Source: Desulfobacteraceae bacterium
GTDB taxonomy: Bacteria > Desulfobacterota > Desulfobacteria > Desulfobacterales > Desulfosarcinaceae
NCBI GenBank assembly: GCA_027025615.1
Contig: JALVQM010000166.1
Location: forward strand, 1 to 42,443
Direction of reading: 5' to 3'
DNA: 42,443 nucleotides
Numbering within the stretch: the first letter of the stretch is position 1; each line of letters begins with the position of its first letter. Position numbers and translations under genes: made by a program. The notes under the pieces were generated by a model. That model was not told the DNA's origin. It ran no database searches and saw only the letters and a list, made by a program, of their open reading frames with translations. Positions 15,663-24,247 of this stretch are shown here, piece after piece.

Positions 15663-17587
15663 TGACTCTCCTTTTGTAAATGGCTGGTACCGCCCTCAAC
15701 CGTCCTGTTTCCGCCTTCCACAGGACCGGGTGCATTTATTGCTGAACTGGGGCAGGTCTGCAGGCATGAACCATCTCCGATACACAAATCGGGATTGACC
15801 TTTACCGCGCCATTTGCATGACGAACAAAACTTGGACAACCAAAACGGGCGATACAAGTCTGTATCCGTTTGCATTTTTGCTGATCGATCACTACCTGGT
15901 AGGGCCGGTAGTTCGCCTGCTTGCGCCGCTGACGGGTAAACTTTAGCATACATGGATGCCTGGCAATTACCACTGCGAACTGATCAGTGGCAACGGCCTG
16001 TTCAACTGCCAGGCGCAGCTTTTCCTGCTGGTAACTATCTGTTTCGTATATATGTTTAATACCAAGGGCTTCCAGTATCTTGCGGATGGGAATTTTTTCT
16101 GTTGCCCGGTTGAAGTTTCGGCCCGAGGCGGCATGGTCCTGGTGTCCGGTCATGGCGGTAGTCCCGTTTTCCATAACGATCAAGGTCAATGGGTGCTGGT
16201 TGAAAATTGCATTTATAATACCCGGAAGACCGGCGTGAAAAAACGTGGAATCACCGATGAAGGCCACAACCTTGCGGGTTTTGTTGAAAAGTGACAATCC
16301 AGATCCGATCCCGGTGGAAGCCCCCATACACATTAACAACTGTCCCATTTCATAAGGGGGCAAAAACCCCAGTGTATGACAGCCGATATCGGCAACGGTT
16401 ATGTCTGTATCAGCCAGTGCCTGCTTGATAGCGAAAAAAGCACTCCGGTGCCCGCACCCGGGGCACAACTGGGCGGGACGATGGGCTACCTCAAGAGGAT
16501 ATTCTTTTTTCGGCAACCCAACAATATCAGGCCAGACTTTATTTAAAACAATTCGTACCTTGTCCGGGGAATATTCTCCCATCCAGTCATCAAGATCGCG
16601 TTTGCCAACGATTTTCACTTTTAAACCCCGGTCAAAGGCCAGGGATTTTATTTCCGTTTCCAGTTCATTGTCCAGTTCCTCCAGGACTTTTACCTCCCGG
16701 TGGTTCTCAAGAAAAGAAGTTACAGTATCTGCCGCCAGGGGATAAGGCATTGCCAACTTCAGAATGTCGGGAGGCTTTGGAATATCTTTCACCACTTCCA
16801 TTAAAGAATGAAACGGCAGGCCTGCTGTAATTACTCCCCTTGCCGGGTTGCCGTTATCCACAATTGTGTTGAGATCTTGAGATTCGGCCAGCTTCCTTGC
16901 TCGCGAAAGGTTTTCCAATGCCCGTTTTTTGAATGGAAAAACAAGTGCTGCCAATGGAATATAGGGGCCATTGGCCGGATCAAACGCGGGAGTATCATCC
17001 GGCACTGCGGGCCTCCAATGACCGAAGTTTACCTTTTGTTTAGCGTGGCATACGTGGGTCGTTAATCGCAAGATTACCGCCATACCGTTTGAACGGGCAA
17101 AGGCGGCAGCCTTCAAATAGAAATGATAAACCTCCCGGGGGTCTGCTGGTTCCAGAATTGGCGTATAGCTCATCCGGGCATAATGGCGATTATCCTGCTC
17201 ATTCTGAGAGGAGTTCGCACCTGGATCATCCCCTAAAACAATCACCATTCCACCGGTAATATTCATCATGCTCAGCTGCACAAAAGTATCTGCCGCCACG
17301 TTTAGGCCGACACTTTTGAAAAACACCGTTGACAAGTGCCCATTTACCGCCGCCCCGTAAGCAACTTCGGTGGCAACCTTTTCATTGGTTGAAAACTCAA
17401 AATAAAAAGGCCTCTGCTCCGGCGGAATTGAGCCTATGGCAGTGGCTATTTCCGGCGTGGGCGACCCGGGGTAGGAGGTAACCACTCTTGTTCCTGACTC
17501 TATCATAGCCCTGACCAGAGCAGTGTTTCCCATTACCAACTCGGCAAACGGCTCCCGGGTCAGAAGCATGTCCTTCATTTTCTTCAT
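15659..17587 (-). CDS. iorA: Indolepyruvate:ferredoxin oxidoreductase, alpha subunit
   Basis: A 642-residue catalytic subunit. The N-terminal pyrimidine-binding domain has GNTALVRAMIESG, SYPGSPTPEI and EFSTNEKVATEVAYGAA. The central part holds the TPP-binding domain, with LCPGCGHRSAFFAIK, DIGCHTLG, a GDSTFFHAG motif and MENGTTAMTGHQ. The C-terminal ferredoxin-like domain has CKRIQTCIARFGCP and CIGDGSCLQTCP for Fe-S clusters. ATG 17587 was chosen because a purine-rich GGGGGGAAAG precedes it; in-frame starts further upstream add residues not typical of the family. It heads the six-gene minus-strand unit ending at 12575. The enzyme is typical of strict anaerobes and links amino acid fermentation to ferredoxin. 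Confidence 0.92.
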   Translation of the reverse strand: MKKMKDMLLTREPFAELVMGNTALVRAMIESGTRVVTSYPGSPTPEIATAIGSIPPEQRPFYFEFSTNEKVATEVAYGAAVNGHLSTVFFKSVGLNVAADTFVQLSMMNITGGMVIVLGDDPGANSSQNEQDNRHYARMSYTPILEPADPREVYHFYLKAAAFARSNGMAVILRLTTHVCHAKQKVNFGHWRPAVPDDTPAFDPANGPYIPLAALVFPFKKRALENLSRARKLAESQDLNTIVDNGNPARGVITAGLPFHSLMEVVKDIPKPPDILKLAMPYPLAADTVTSFLENHREVKVLEELDNELETEIKSLAFDRGLKVKIVGKRDLDDWMGEYSPDKVRIVLNKVWPDIVGLPKKEYPLEVAHRPAQLCPGCGHRSAFFAIKQALADTDITVADIGCHTLGFLPPYEMGQLLMCMGASTGIGSGLSLFNKTRKVVAFIGDSTFFHAGLPGIINAIFNQHPLTLIVMENGTTAMTGHQDHAASGRNFNRATEKIPIRKILEALGIKHIYETDSYQQEKLRLAVEQAVATDQFAVVIARHPCMLKFTRQRRKQANYRPYQVVIDQQKCKRIQTCIARFGCPSFVRHANGAVKVNPDLCIGDGSCLQTCPSSAINAPGPVEGGNRTVEGGTSHLQKESQ

Positions 17588-17718
17588 CTTTCCCCCCTTT
17601 CGTGTCATTTGCCGCAGTAAACCCTGAACAAGCATAAACATTAAGCGACAACCGGAAAATCAGTCGTTCCCTGGTTTACCAATAATATAGCCGGAAAGAT
17701 AAAAAGTAAGGGCTGACT

Positions 17719-17756
17719 CAAAAAAACAGGGGAACTACGGCATAGCCGTCGTCCCC
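17719..17756 (-). terminator. Terminator after the double-receiver gene
   Basis: GGGGA (17729-17733) pairs with TCCCC (17752-17756), and ACGGC (17737-17741) with GCCGT (17745-17749), with a small internal loop (ACT/CG). On the minus strand the hairpin is followed by TGTTTTTTTGAG, fitting an intrinsic terminator for the gene ending at 17793 and separating it from iorA. Confidence 0.8.
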
Positions 17757-17792
17757 CAAGGGTTGTAATTTAGAGAGTTTAATCAGGTTTTA

Positions 17793-19457
17793 TCAGGCCG
17801 CCAAACGCAAGGCCTGCTCGGTTGCCTTGCGAATTTCATTTGGTGTAAAGGGCTTTGGCAAATAGTCTACAACACCCAACCTGGCTGCCTCCACCGCGGT
17901 TTCGATGCTGGCATAACCGGTTATCATGATAACTTTGGATTCGGGCCTGCGATTGCGAATCGTTTCCAACAGCTCGAGCCCTTTTACGCCGGGAATACGC
18001 AAATCCAATATTATCAACTGGTATGACTGGCTGTCCAGTTTAGCCAGGGCTTCATCCTTGGCCGTTGCCTGATCCACGACATATCCTTTTTTGGCCAGAA
18101 TCTTTCGGATATTGTTGTTTACAGAAACTTCATCGTCAATCACCAGGATTTTGTATTCAGCCTGTCCTCCATCCAGTTTCCTGAACCTTTCGGTAGCAGA
18201 TAACCGCTTGTTTTCGCTTTCATAACTGTCCTTCAGCTGCTCATAATATACCTGAACCACGCCATCGTGCTGCAGGATGCCCAGATAGTCTTTGCCGGTC
18301 ACAGCTGCGACTTCATCGTATTGAAAAGGCATATCAGGGCTGATAAAGCGCTTGGCATCAAATCCTGTAGCAACCTTGGCTTTTTTCTTCTTGGCCAGAC
18401 GCGGGCATTTCTCGGTTTTTATCCCGGCTTTACAGGTTGCCCCGAGCTTCTTGAAAATATCACAAACCTGGTTGCCCACAGCGCAAAAACCTTCAAGATC
18501 ATCTGAAACCGTTATCTCCACTGCGGGTATATCTGATCGGCCAAGCTGGCGTGCATACTGTCTGCCGGTCACCTTTTCAACCTCGTAACTGTCAAAAGGC
18601 GAATCCACGTCTATCTTAGCCCTTTGTTCAAGTCGGGCCAGATTTTGCTTCAATTCTTCATAGGTGGGCACTACCACACCGTCTGAACGCATGTAAGTAA
18701 TATACTCAGGACCGGTTACCGCAACGACCTCATCATATTCAAAAGGCTGATCAATACCTATTAATTTTTTGCTGTCGAAGGATTTTTTTCTTTTGCTGGA
18801 TGCTGCTTTCTTCTTGGCCTTCTGAGGGCACTTGGCGTTTTTAACGCCGGCTTTACAGGTCGATCCAAGTTTTTTGAAAATATCGCAAACCATCTGGCCC
18901 ACTTCACAAAACCCAGCCAGGGGTTGATCTGATTTTACCTCCACCACCGGCATATCCGAAGGACCAAGAGTTTTTGCGTAGGCTTCTCCTGTCTGCCTGG
19001 ATACCTCTTCAATTTCAAAGGGAATATCAACATCGATTACGTCAATGGCCTCTCTTTCAGCCTCGGAAATTTTAGCTTCCACCAGTTTGCCTGCCAGGGC
19101 CTTTTCTACAGTTTCCCGTAATTCTGCAGGAGTAAAAGGTTTGGGAAGATAATCAAGTGCTCCCAAGCGTATGGTCTTCAGGGCAGTATCGGTCGAAGCA
19201 AAGGCGGTCATCATCACAACCTTGGTAAGGGGCCACTGCTTTTTTACCAGTTTGAGCAACTCCACCCCGTTCATACCGGGCATGACTATATCGGAAATCA
19301 TAAGTGAAAAAGTTTCCTTGGCCATTTTTTCCAGAGCATCCTTGGCGCTCAGGGCATGGGTTACCTTGTAGTTATTCTTGCCGAGAATCTTTTCCACATT
19401 TTTGCAAATACCTACTTCGTCATCAATTACGATTATCTTAGCCGAATTCTCCATCAT
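17793..19457 (-). CDS. Double-receiver response regulator with two tandem four-cysteine modules
   Basis: A 554-residue soluble protein. The N-terminal receiver (~6-122) has phospho-Asp D56 and K106 (LPKPFTP); the C-terminal receiver (~435-552) has D485 and K535. Between them lie two copies of a ~141-residue module (143-283 and 284-~415). Each has cysteines spaced C-x6-C-x9-C-x8-C (184/191/201/210 and 325/332/342/351) in FC-VG--VCDIFKKLG-TCKAG, then a Lys-rich stretch. A short motif of the form PF-x3-EV-x3-TG-x2-Y occurs four times (near 146, 238, 287 and 377), twice per module. There is no DNA-binding or enzymatic output domain. The cysteine pattern suggests metal or Fe-S binding or thiol sensing, which is inferred. 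I know no named family for the module. ATG 19457 or the next ATG (19454, better spaced from AAGGGAG) may start it. Confidence 0.85.
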   Translation of the reverse strand: MMENSAKIIVIDDEVGICKNVEKILGKNNYKVTHALSAKDALEKMAKETFSLMISDIVMPGMNGVELLKLVKKQWPLTKVVMMTAFASTDTALKTIRLGALDYLPKPFTPAELRETVEKALAGKLVEAKISEAEREAIDVIDVDIPFEIEEVSRQTGEAYAKTLGPSDMPVVEVKSDQPLAGFCEVGQMVCDIFKKLGSTCKAGVKNAKCPQKAKKKAASSKRKKSFDSKKLIGIDQPFEYDEVVAVTGPEYITYMRSDGVVVPTYEELKQNLARLEQRAKIDVDSPFDSYEVEKVTGRQYARQLGRSDIPAVEITVSDDLEGFCAVGNQVCDIFKKLGATCKAGIKTEKCPRLAKKKKAKVATGFDAKRFISPDMPFQYDEVAAVTGKDYLGILQHDGVVQVYYEQLKDSYESENKRLSATERFRKLDGGQAEYKILVIDDEVSVNNNIRKILAKKGYVVDQATAKDEALAKLDSQSYQLIILDLRIPGVKGLELLETIRNRRPESKVIMITGYASIETAVEAARLGVVDYLPKPFTPNEIRKATEQALRLAA

Positions 19458-19555
19458 CGCTCCCTTCTAACTTCGTTGCTCAACAAGGCTGCGCCGGCAA
19501 CTTCATATTTAACTTTTTTCAAATGTTTCAAGATTAATTTCATTACCAACCCTTT

Positions 19556-19571
19556 ATCAAATAACGTGCCA
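19556..19571 (-). promoter_or_regulatory. Sigma-54 promoter candidate of the double-receiver gene
   Basis: On the minus strand TGGCACG (19571-19565), four bases, then TTGAT (19560-19556). The -24 element is a perfect match; the -12 element has A instead of C in TTGC. It lies about 100 bases before the start codon, and the palindromes at 19645-19779 lie at the distance expected for enhancer sites. Confidence 0.5.
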
Positions 19572-19644
19572 ATTGCTACAGACAATACATTTTGCTGTTT
19601 TTACAGGTAGTTATTTATAAAGGGCTTATGTGATTGCCCAGGAG

Positions 19645-19779
19645 GTGTATAATTTTATTATACACTTTCCATAACCGGAAGTGACCTATTTGCTGGATTA
19701 GATTTATTATACTTGGATTAAGCGTATAATATTACAGGGTGTTAACTGATTTGAGTATATTTTTTTTATACACTGTATA
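19645..19779. promoter_or_regulatory. Cluster of TATAC/GTATA palindromes (possible enhancer or operator sites)
   Basis: GTGTATAAT-TTT-ATTATACAC at 19645-19665 is a perfect 9-base inverted repeat. TATTATAC (19705-19712) and GTATAATA (19724-19731) form a second with an 11-base spacer. GTATA (19755) with TATAC (19667 series, at 19767-19771) and TATACA-C-TGTATA (19767-19779) form a third group. The recurring half-site ATTATAC suggests one dimeric regulator. They lie 75-225 bases upstream of the sigma-54 candidate. Confidence 0.5.
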
Positions 19780-20213
19780 TTGATTTTACGATCTTATCAG
19801 TGATGCCGTCTCCTAAAAGTAAGATTCAGGAATTGATGCCGAAACAATTCCCATTTTCCAAATAGGGGTTGGGTCCTTTCCAGGCCTTCGGTTTCTTTCT
19901 TACTCAGCGTAGGAGTTGAATCAATGTTACACACTGCTTTTTAGCAATATTTCTTCTATGTTGATCGCTATGAACAGCCATATCGACTCTGATTGTGTAT
20001 TTATCGGCTTTACCTTTTTCCCGCTGAATATTCACAATGCAGGCGCCGCGCTGACGCCCGGCGCCTGAAACTCGTTGTGGCAGATCATTTCGGCTTGAAA
20101 GACATCAAGGGCTGGAAAATCATCACAAAGAACTATTATTTTATTCTTGTCGTAGGAACTATTCAGCCGTTCTTGCCTGGAAGACAAAATCCATATACGG
20201 ATGTCACGTAAAT
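19780..20213. other. Non-coding remainder of a 756-base gap (19458-20213)
   Basis: No supportable gene was found here. Several short frames are broken by stops; a 72-codon plus-strand frame at 19993-20211 crosses the GC-rich hairpin at 20040-20067 and has no recognisable relative. The composition is mixed, and this could be the eroded remnant of a gene or mobile element. The left part of the gap is the AT-rich promoter region. Confidence 0.35.
20040..20067. repeat. GC-rich palindrome
   Basis: CAGGCGCCG (20040-20048) and CGGCGCCTG (20059-20067) form a perfect 9-base stem around a 10-base loop. Neither strand shows a T-tract, so it is not a standard terminator. It resembles a REP-type element, but only one copy was seen in the window. 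Confidence 0.45.
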
Positions 20214-20561
20214 TTATACTGTTAAAAGCTTTTCTTCATTTGTTAAAATTTCTGTCAAGGGAAGCCCCCAATACCTGACTTCAATGCCCAGTTCTTCCAA
20301 CGTTTGGGTAACTTCCAATTGATCTGCACATGCTTTACAGGCGGTTACCAGCACACCTGCCTCCTGAGCCTCCCTGATCATTTCCTGAATATCCCTGTTT
20401 TCACCAACCAATTTTGCAGTTGCACCCCAAATGATAATGGTAACCTTCTCCCACCAACCTTGAAGGAGAGAATTGACTGCATACATAAACACCATTTTTT
20501 CTGCTGTAATAACATTATCATTGGTCCATAATAAATACAGGTGTGTTTTCTTGGATTCCAT
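20214..20561 (-). CDS. DsrE-family protein with CxxC motif
   Basis: A 115-residue DsrE/YchN-like fold protein: HLYLLWTNDN, a helix, KVTIIIWGATAKLVGEN, and EAGVLVTACKACAD with C75 and C78. DsrE-like proteins bind or relay sulfur or act as small oligomeric switches. ATG 20561 follows GGGGGAG at 4 bases and gives the family-like N-terminus; an in-frame start at 20597 adds 12 unconserved residues. It lies 167 bases downstream of the sigma-54 activator gene on the same strand, so it may be co-transcribed with it or controlled by it. Confidence 0.78.
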   Translation of the reverse strand: MESKKTHLYLLWTNDNVITAEKMVFMYAVNSLLQGWWEKVTIIIWGATAKLVGENRDIQEMIREAQEAGVLVTACKACADQLEVTQTLEELGIEVRYWGLPLTEILTNEEKLLTV

Positions 20562-20728
20562 CAATCTCCCCCGATTCTTTGAGGTTACCGTGGCCAACTC
20601 ATGCCGCTAAATACAAGGTTTTCTGTAAACTCAAGGGGATAGAGGTATGCCCCCATCAATACCTGGTTCAGCACCAGGGACTTAATTGACTTCATTTTAT
20701 TATAAAAATATTTGCGCCACTCCATATT

Positions 20729-22456
20729 TTAAGAAATACCGTAACGTTTCATTTTACGCCACAGGGTTGTCCGATCCATTCCCAGTGCCCTGGCAGTTTT
20801 ACCACGATGGCCTCCATGGTCTTTCAAAGCACAGCTGATTTTCCGGGCTTCACCATCCATCTGATTGCTTCCCCGTCCAGGCCTGTTAGCCGACTGTCTG
20901 CCTGTCTGCAGGTAGCCCGGCAAATGCTCAGGTCTGATTGTGCTGGAAGTACACAAAATCAATGCATGTTCAATAATGTTCTCCAGCTCCCTGATGTTGC
21001 CCGGGTAATCGAAGTTGAGCAGAATTTTCATTGCAGAGGCAGACACCTTCGGCAAGCGTCGTCCCTTAAGGGCGCACAGTTTACGCAATACGTGGCTTAT
21101 CAACAATGGCAGATCCCCCCTGCGGGCCGTCAGGGGCGGCAATTCAATCCTTACAACGTTTAAACGATAGTATAGATCTTCACGAAACTGATGATCTGCT
21201 ACAAGTTTATCCAGTTGGCGATTGGTAGCAGAAAGAATACGAACATCGACCTTCTTGGTACGATGACTTCCAAGAGGATAGAATTCCCGGTCTTCAATCA
21301 CGCGCAGAAGTTTGGCCTGCAGGGCAAGTGGAAGGTCACCTATTTCATCCAAAAAAATTGTTCCGCCATGGGCTTCGTCAAAACGACCCGGCTTGTCCCT
21401 GTCTGCACCGGTGAAAGCGCCCTTTACGTAACCGAAAATTTCGGACTCGAGTAAGTTGTCAGGTATGGCAGCGCAATTAACTTTCACAAACGGTTTATGA
21501 GCCCTGTGACTGGAGGCGTGAATCACTTTTGCGAGCAAATCCTTTCCTGTTCCGGTCGGGCCTTCAATAAGAACGGTAGCATCACTGGATGAAACCATTG
21601 ACACAATTTTAAATATCTTTTGCATGGCAGGACTCTTACCGATCATGTCCCGGAAGGTGTACCGGTTCTCCATGGCCTGGTGTAACTGATGCAGCAAGGT
21701 CAAGTCCCGGAAAGTGGCAAGACCACCAATGGTTACACCTTTCTCGTTGCGCAGGGCCATGTAACGAATCTGGATTGGAATGGCGGCTCCCTTTTCGTCT
21801 ATTATGCTTCCATGCTGGCTTTGTCTTGACTTTCCATCTTTAATGGTTTTCTGCAAAAGACGCAGGTCATCTGCCTGAGGTTTTTCAAAAAGCACGGCGC
21901 ATGATCGACCAAGGAGGCGTTTGCGGTTGTAACCGGTAATCTGCTCTGCGGCTGTGTTAAAAAAAGTTATCAATCCTCCACGGTTAACCGTAAAAACGCC
22001 GATGTCCAGGCTGTCAAGAATGTTTTTCAGTTTGCTTTCTTCGTGATGAAGGCGTTCGATTAGATCCGATATGGGGGAATGATCCTGCAAGATTGTCAAA
22101 CATCCGGCCAGGTTACCATTGTCATCATAAATTGGAGTGGCCAATCTGGTTATCCAATAGGTGACCTCGTGTTCATCAGTAACCGCGACGTCAGGTTCTA
22201 CAACCGTCGTGTCACCAGAATTTGCAAGCACGCAACGGCTGAGGCAGGGCACACCGGTAAATATCTCACGACAATCACGCCCCACCACTTCGCCGGCCTG
22301 CATCCCTATCAAACCCTGGGCGTTCAAGTTAATGTCAATTATGGAATGCTCCCGGTCAACGGTAAAAGCGCCAATGGTCAGCTCATCGAGTACTTCCAGC
22401 CACTGACCACACTTAAGCATGGCTGAGGATGATTTTTCAGTGAAATTTTTCAACAT
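20729..22456 (-). CDS. Sigma-54-dependent transcriptional activator with two PAS domains
   Basis: A 575-residue enhancer-binding protein without a receiver. PAS1 (~20-125) contains C62, C71 and C75 (GRDCREIFTGVPCLSRC), PAS2 (~143-255) follows, then the AAA+ domain (~268-505) with Walker A GPTGTGKD (299-306), the sigma-54 contact GAFTGA (346-351), Walker B IFLDEIGD and ATNRQL. A Fis-type HTH ends the protein (GHRGKTARALGMDRTTLWRKMKRYGI). It should open sigma-54 promoters in response to a ligand or redox signal sensed by the PAS domains. It begins 6 bases after the kinase gene upstream, so the two are probably co-expressed. The ribosome site is weak, consistent with translational coupling. Confidence 0.92.
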   Translation of the reverse strand: MLKNFTEKSSSAMLKCGQWLEVLDELTIGAFTVDREHSIIDINLNAQGLIGMQAGEVVGRDCREIFTGVPCLSRCVLANSGDTTVVEPDVAVTDEHEVTYWITRLATPIYDDNGNLAGCLTILQDHSPISDLIERLHHEESKLKNILDSLDIGVFTVNRGGLITFFNTAAEQITGYNRKRLLGRSCAVLFEKPQADDLRLLQKTIKDGKSRQSQHGSIIDEKGAAIPIQIRYMALRNEKGVTIGGLATFRDLTLLHQLHQAMENRYTFRDMIGKSPAMQKIFKIVSMVSSSDATVLIEGPTGTGKDLLAKVIHASSHRAHKPFVKVNCAAIPDNLLESEIFGYVKGAFTGADRDKPGRFDEAHGGTIFLDEIGDLPLALQAKLLRVIEDREFYPLGSHRTKKVDVRILSATNRQLDKLVADHQFREDLYYRLNVVRIELPPLTARRGDLPLLISHVLRKLCALKGRRLPKVSASAMKILLNFDYPGNIRELENIIEHALILCTSSTIRPEHLPGYLQTGRQSANRPGRGSNQMDGEARKISCALKDHGGHRGKTARALGMDRTTLWRKMKRYGIS

Positions 22457-22462
22457 TATCTT

Positions 22463-24016
22463 TCAGCTTTCATGGACAGGGAGTTTGATTACAAACTTAG
22501 TCCCTTGACCGACCTTGCTCATGACGTCAATGCTCCCTCCATGATTGGCGATTATACCATAGGTTATCGCCAGCCCGAGTCCAAGGCCGTTGCCTTCTTG
22601 CTTGGTGGTAAAAAACGGTTCAAAAATATGGTCCAGGTGCTCAGAATCGATTCCTGTTCCCGTATCTTCCACAGCTATACAGATATTGTTACTTGCATTG
22701 TCCTGAGAGGCGGCAATGATAATTTTACCACCTTGTTCCATGGCGTCAATAGCGTTGAAAACTAGGTTGATCACGCATTGCTGCAATTGGTTGGCGTCAC
22801 CGTATACAGGTGGAAGGTTGCCCCCGAAATCAGTATCCAGTTCAATCTTTGACAGCTCCAAGCGATGCCGGCTCAACAGCAGGCACTGTTCGAGCAATTC
22901 AGCCACATTGACTTTTTCTTTATGGATATCAGACTTTCGTGAAAAGGTGAGCAGGCCAGAAACTATTTCAGCACACCTGGCCGTTTCCTTTTCAACTATT
23001 TCAAGATAGCGTTTAAATTTTTGCCCCTGTCCTGAACCGTCTGGCTGGCGTCCCAAAATTTTCAACATCAAACGGACATAATTGAGAATGGCTGAAAGGG
23101 GATTGTTGATTTCATGGGCTACACTTGCGGCCAATCTGCCAAGAGAAAGCATCTTGTCTTGATGAAGCAACCGGGCCTGATCCGCCATTTCCTGCTGGAG
23201 ACGATGTATCACCCTCAAGTCACGAACAAAACAGACCATACCCTGGGGCTGCTGTTCATCTTTGATATGACTCATGGATAGTTGGACGGGGACAGGATGG
23301 CCGGAACGATCCAGCATCCAGGTATCGTACAATAAAAGTCGATCGACTCCGCCGTACTTTTGACCGGCGAGATCACGGCGCAAGCGTTTTTCTTCTTCGG
23401 AGCTGAAAAAATCAGACAGGTGCATGTGGCTTATCGCCTGGCTACGTGAATAACCCAACAATGCCTCAATGCTTGCGTTAAAAGTCACAACTACCTCATC
23501 AGAATCAAAGCCCAGAATACCATCCATCGAACTTTCGATAAGATTTTGCTGGTACTTGTGTGTTTCCAGCAGCTCCTTGGATGCGCGAGACCAGCCCTCT
23601 TCAAGAAAACGTGTATAATCCTTTATTTTTTTTCTGTTTTCAAAACGCTCCCGGGCCCTTTCTATTGCTATCATCAGGGCATTGGCGCTTATCGGCTTGG
23701 TTATGAAATCTGATGCATCCAGCTTAAGTGCTTCTACCGCAAAATCCAGATCGGCATGGCCTGTGACAACAATCACTTCTATCTCAGGCCATTTCTTTTT
23801 TACCTGTGCCAGCACATCAAGGCCGGACAATCCTGGCATCCTGATGTCTGTAAGAATAATGTGGGGCTGGAAATTGGCTGTCTTATCAAGCCCAGTATTC
23901 CCGCTGTTCGCTGTTTCGACGTGAAACCCTGCATCGGCCAAGGCAATTGCGGCTACCTCGGCAACGTCAACATCATCATCGATTACAAGCGCCCGCCAGG
24001 TGAAATTGTCTTCCAT
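22463..24016 (-). CDS. Receiver-PAS histidine kinase
   Basis: 517 residues: an N-terminal receiver (~6-120, D57, K107), a PAS domain (~155-265), HisKA with H301 in VAHEINNPLSAI, and HATPase_c with NLVFNAIDAM, DTGTGI and GLGLGLAITYGI. No membrane segment was seen, so it senses a cytoplasmic signal. ATG 24016 was chosen from GGGAG upstream; an earlier in-frame start at 24085 adds unconserved residues and would overlap the promoter. It is co-transcribed with the sigma-54 activator. That activator has no receiver, so the phosphoryl target may be the double-receiver protein nearby, as an inference. Confidence 0.9.
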   Translation of the reverse strand: MEDNFTWRALVIDDDVDVAEVAAIALADAGFHVETANSGNTGLDKTANFQPHIILTDIRMPGLSGLDVLAQVKKKWPEIEVIVVTGHADLDFAVEALKLDASDFITKPISANALMIAIERARERFENRKKIKDYTRFLEEGWSRASKELLETHKYQQNLIESSMDGILGFDSDEVVVTFNASIEALLGYSRSQAISHMHLSDFFSSEEEKRLRRDLAGQKYGGVDRLLLYDTWMLDRSGHPVPVQLSMSHIKDEQQPQGMVCFVRDLRVIHRLQQEMADQARLLHQDKMLSLGRLAASVAHEINNPLSAILNYVRLMLKILGRQPDGSGQGQKFKRYLEIVEKETARCAEIVSGLLTFSRKSDIHKEKVNVAELLEQCLLLSRHRLELSKIELDTDFGGNLPPVYGDANQLQQCVINLVFNAIDAMEQGGKIIIAASQDNASNNICIAVEDTGTGIDSEHLDHIFEPFFTTKQEGNGLGLGLAITYGIIANHGGSIDVMSKVGQGTKFVIKLPVHES

Positions 24017-24069
24017 GTTAACGATCTCCCTTGTTGGAGGCAGACAATGGCGATGATCAATTATTGACA

Positions 24070-24098
24070 AGTATAGGATAGGCAAGTGCCCAGGTCAA
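24070..24098 (-). promoter_or_regulatory. Sigma-70 promoter of the kinase/activator operon
   Basis: On the minus strand TTGACC (24098-24093), a 17-base spacer and TATACT (24075-24070). The predicted transcript starts about 45 bases before ATG 24016. Confidence 0.6.
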
Positions 24099-24148
24099 TC
24101 GCATTGCCGGGCCATTCAATACCAGACTATTAATCAACTCTGCTCGAA

Positions 24149-24173
24149 CTTGTGCTTGCAGTGTAAGCACAAG
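24149..24173. promoter_or_regulatory. Palindrome between divergent kinase and MFS genes
   Basis: CTTGTGCTT (24149-24157) and AAGCACAAG (24165-24173) form a perfect 9-base inverted repeat around 7 bases. No T-tract follows. Its place upstream of both genes fits a shared operator. Confidence 0.45.
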
Positions 24174-24247
24174 ATGAATAAAATTCAGAAAACCTCCTGA
24201 AACGTATATCGGGAAACAGCAATACTGTGACAGCAAAGGAGCATGCA

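Noticed and set aside
19993..20211. 72-codon plus-strand frame
   Set aside because: It runs through a perfect GC-rich hairpin, has no ribosome site and no recognisable relative.
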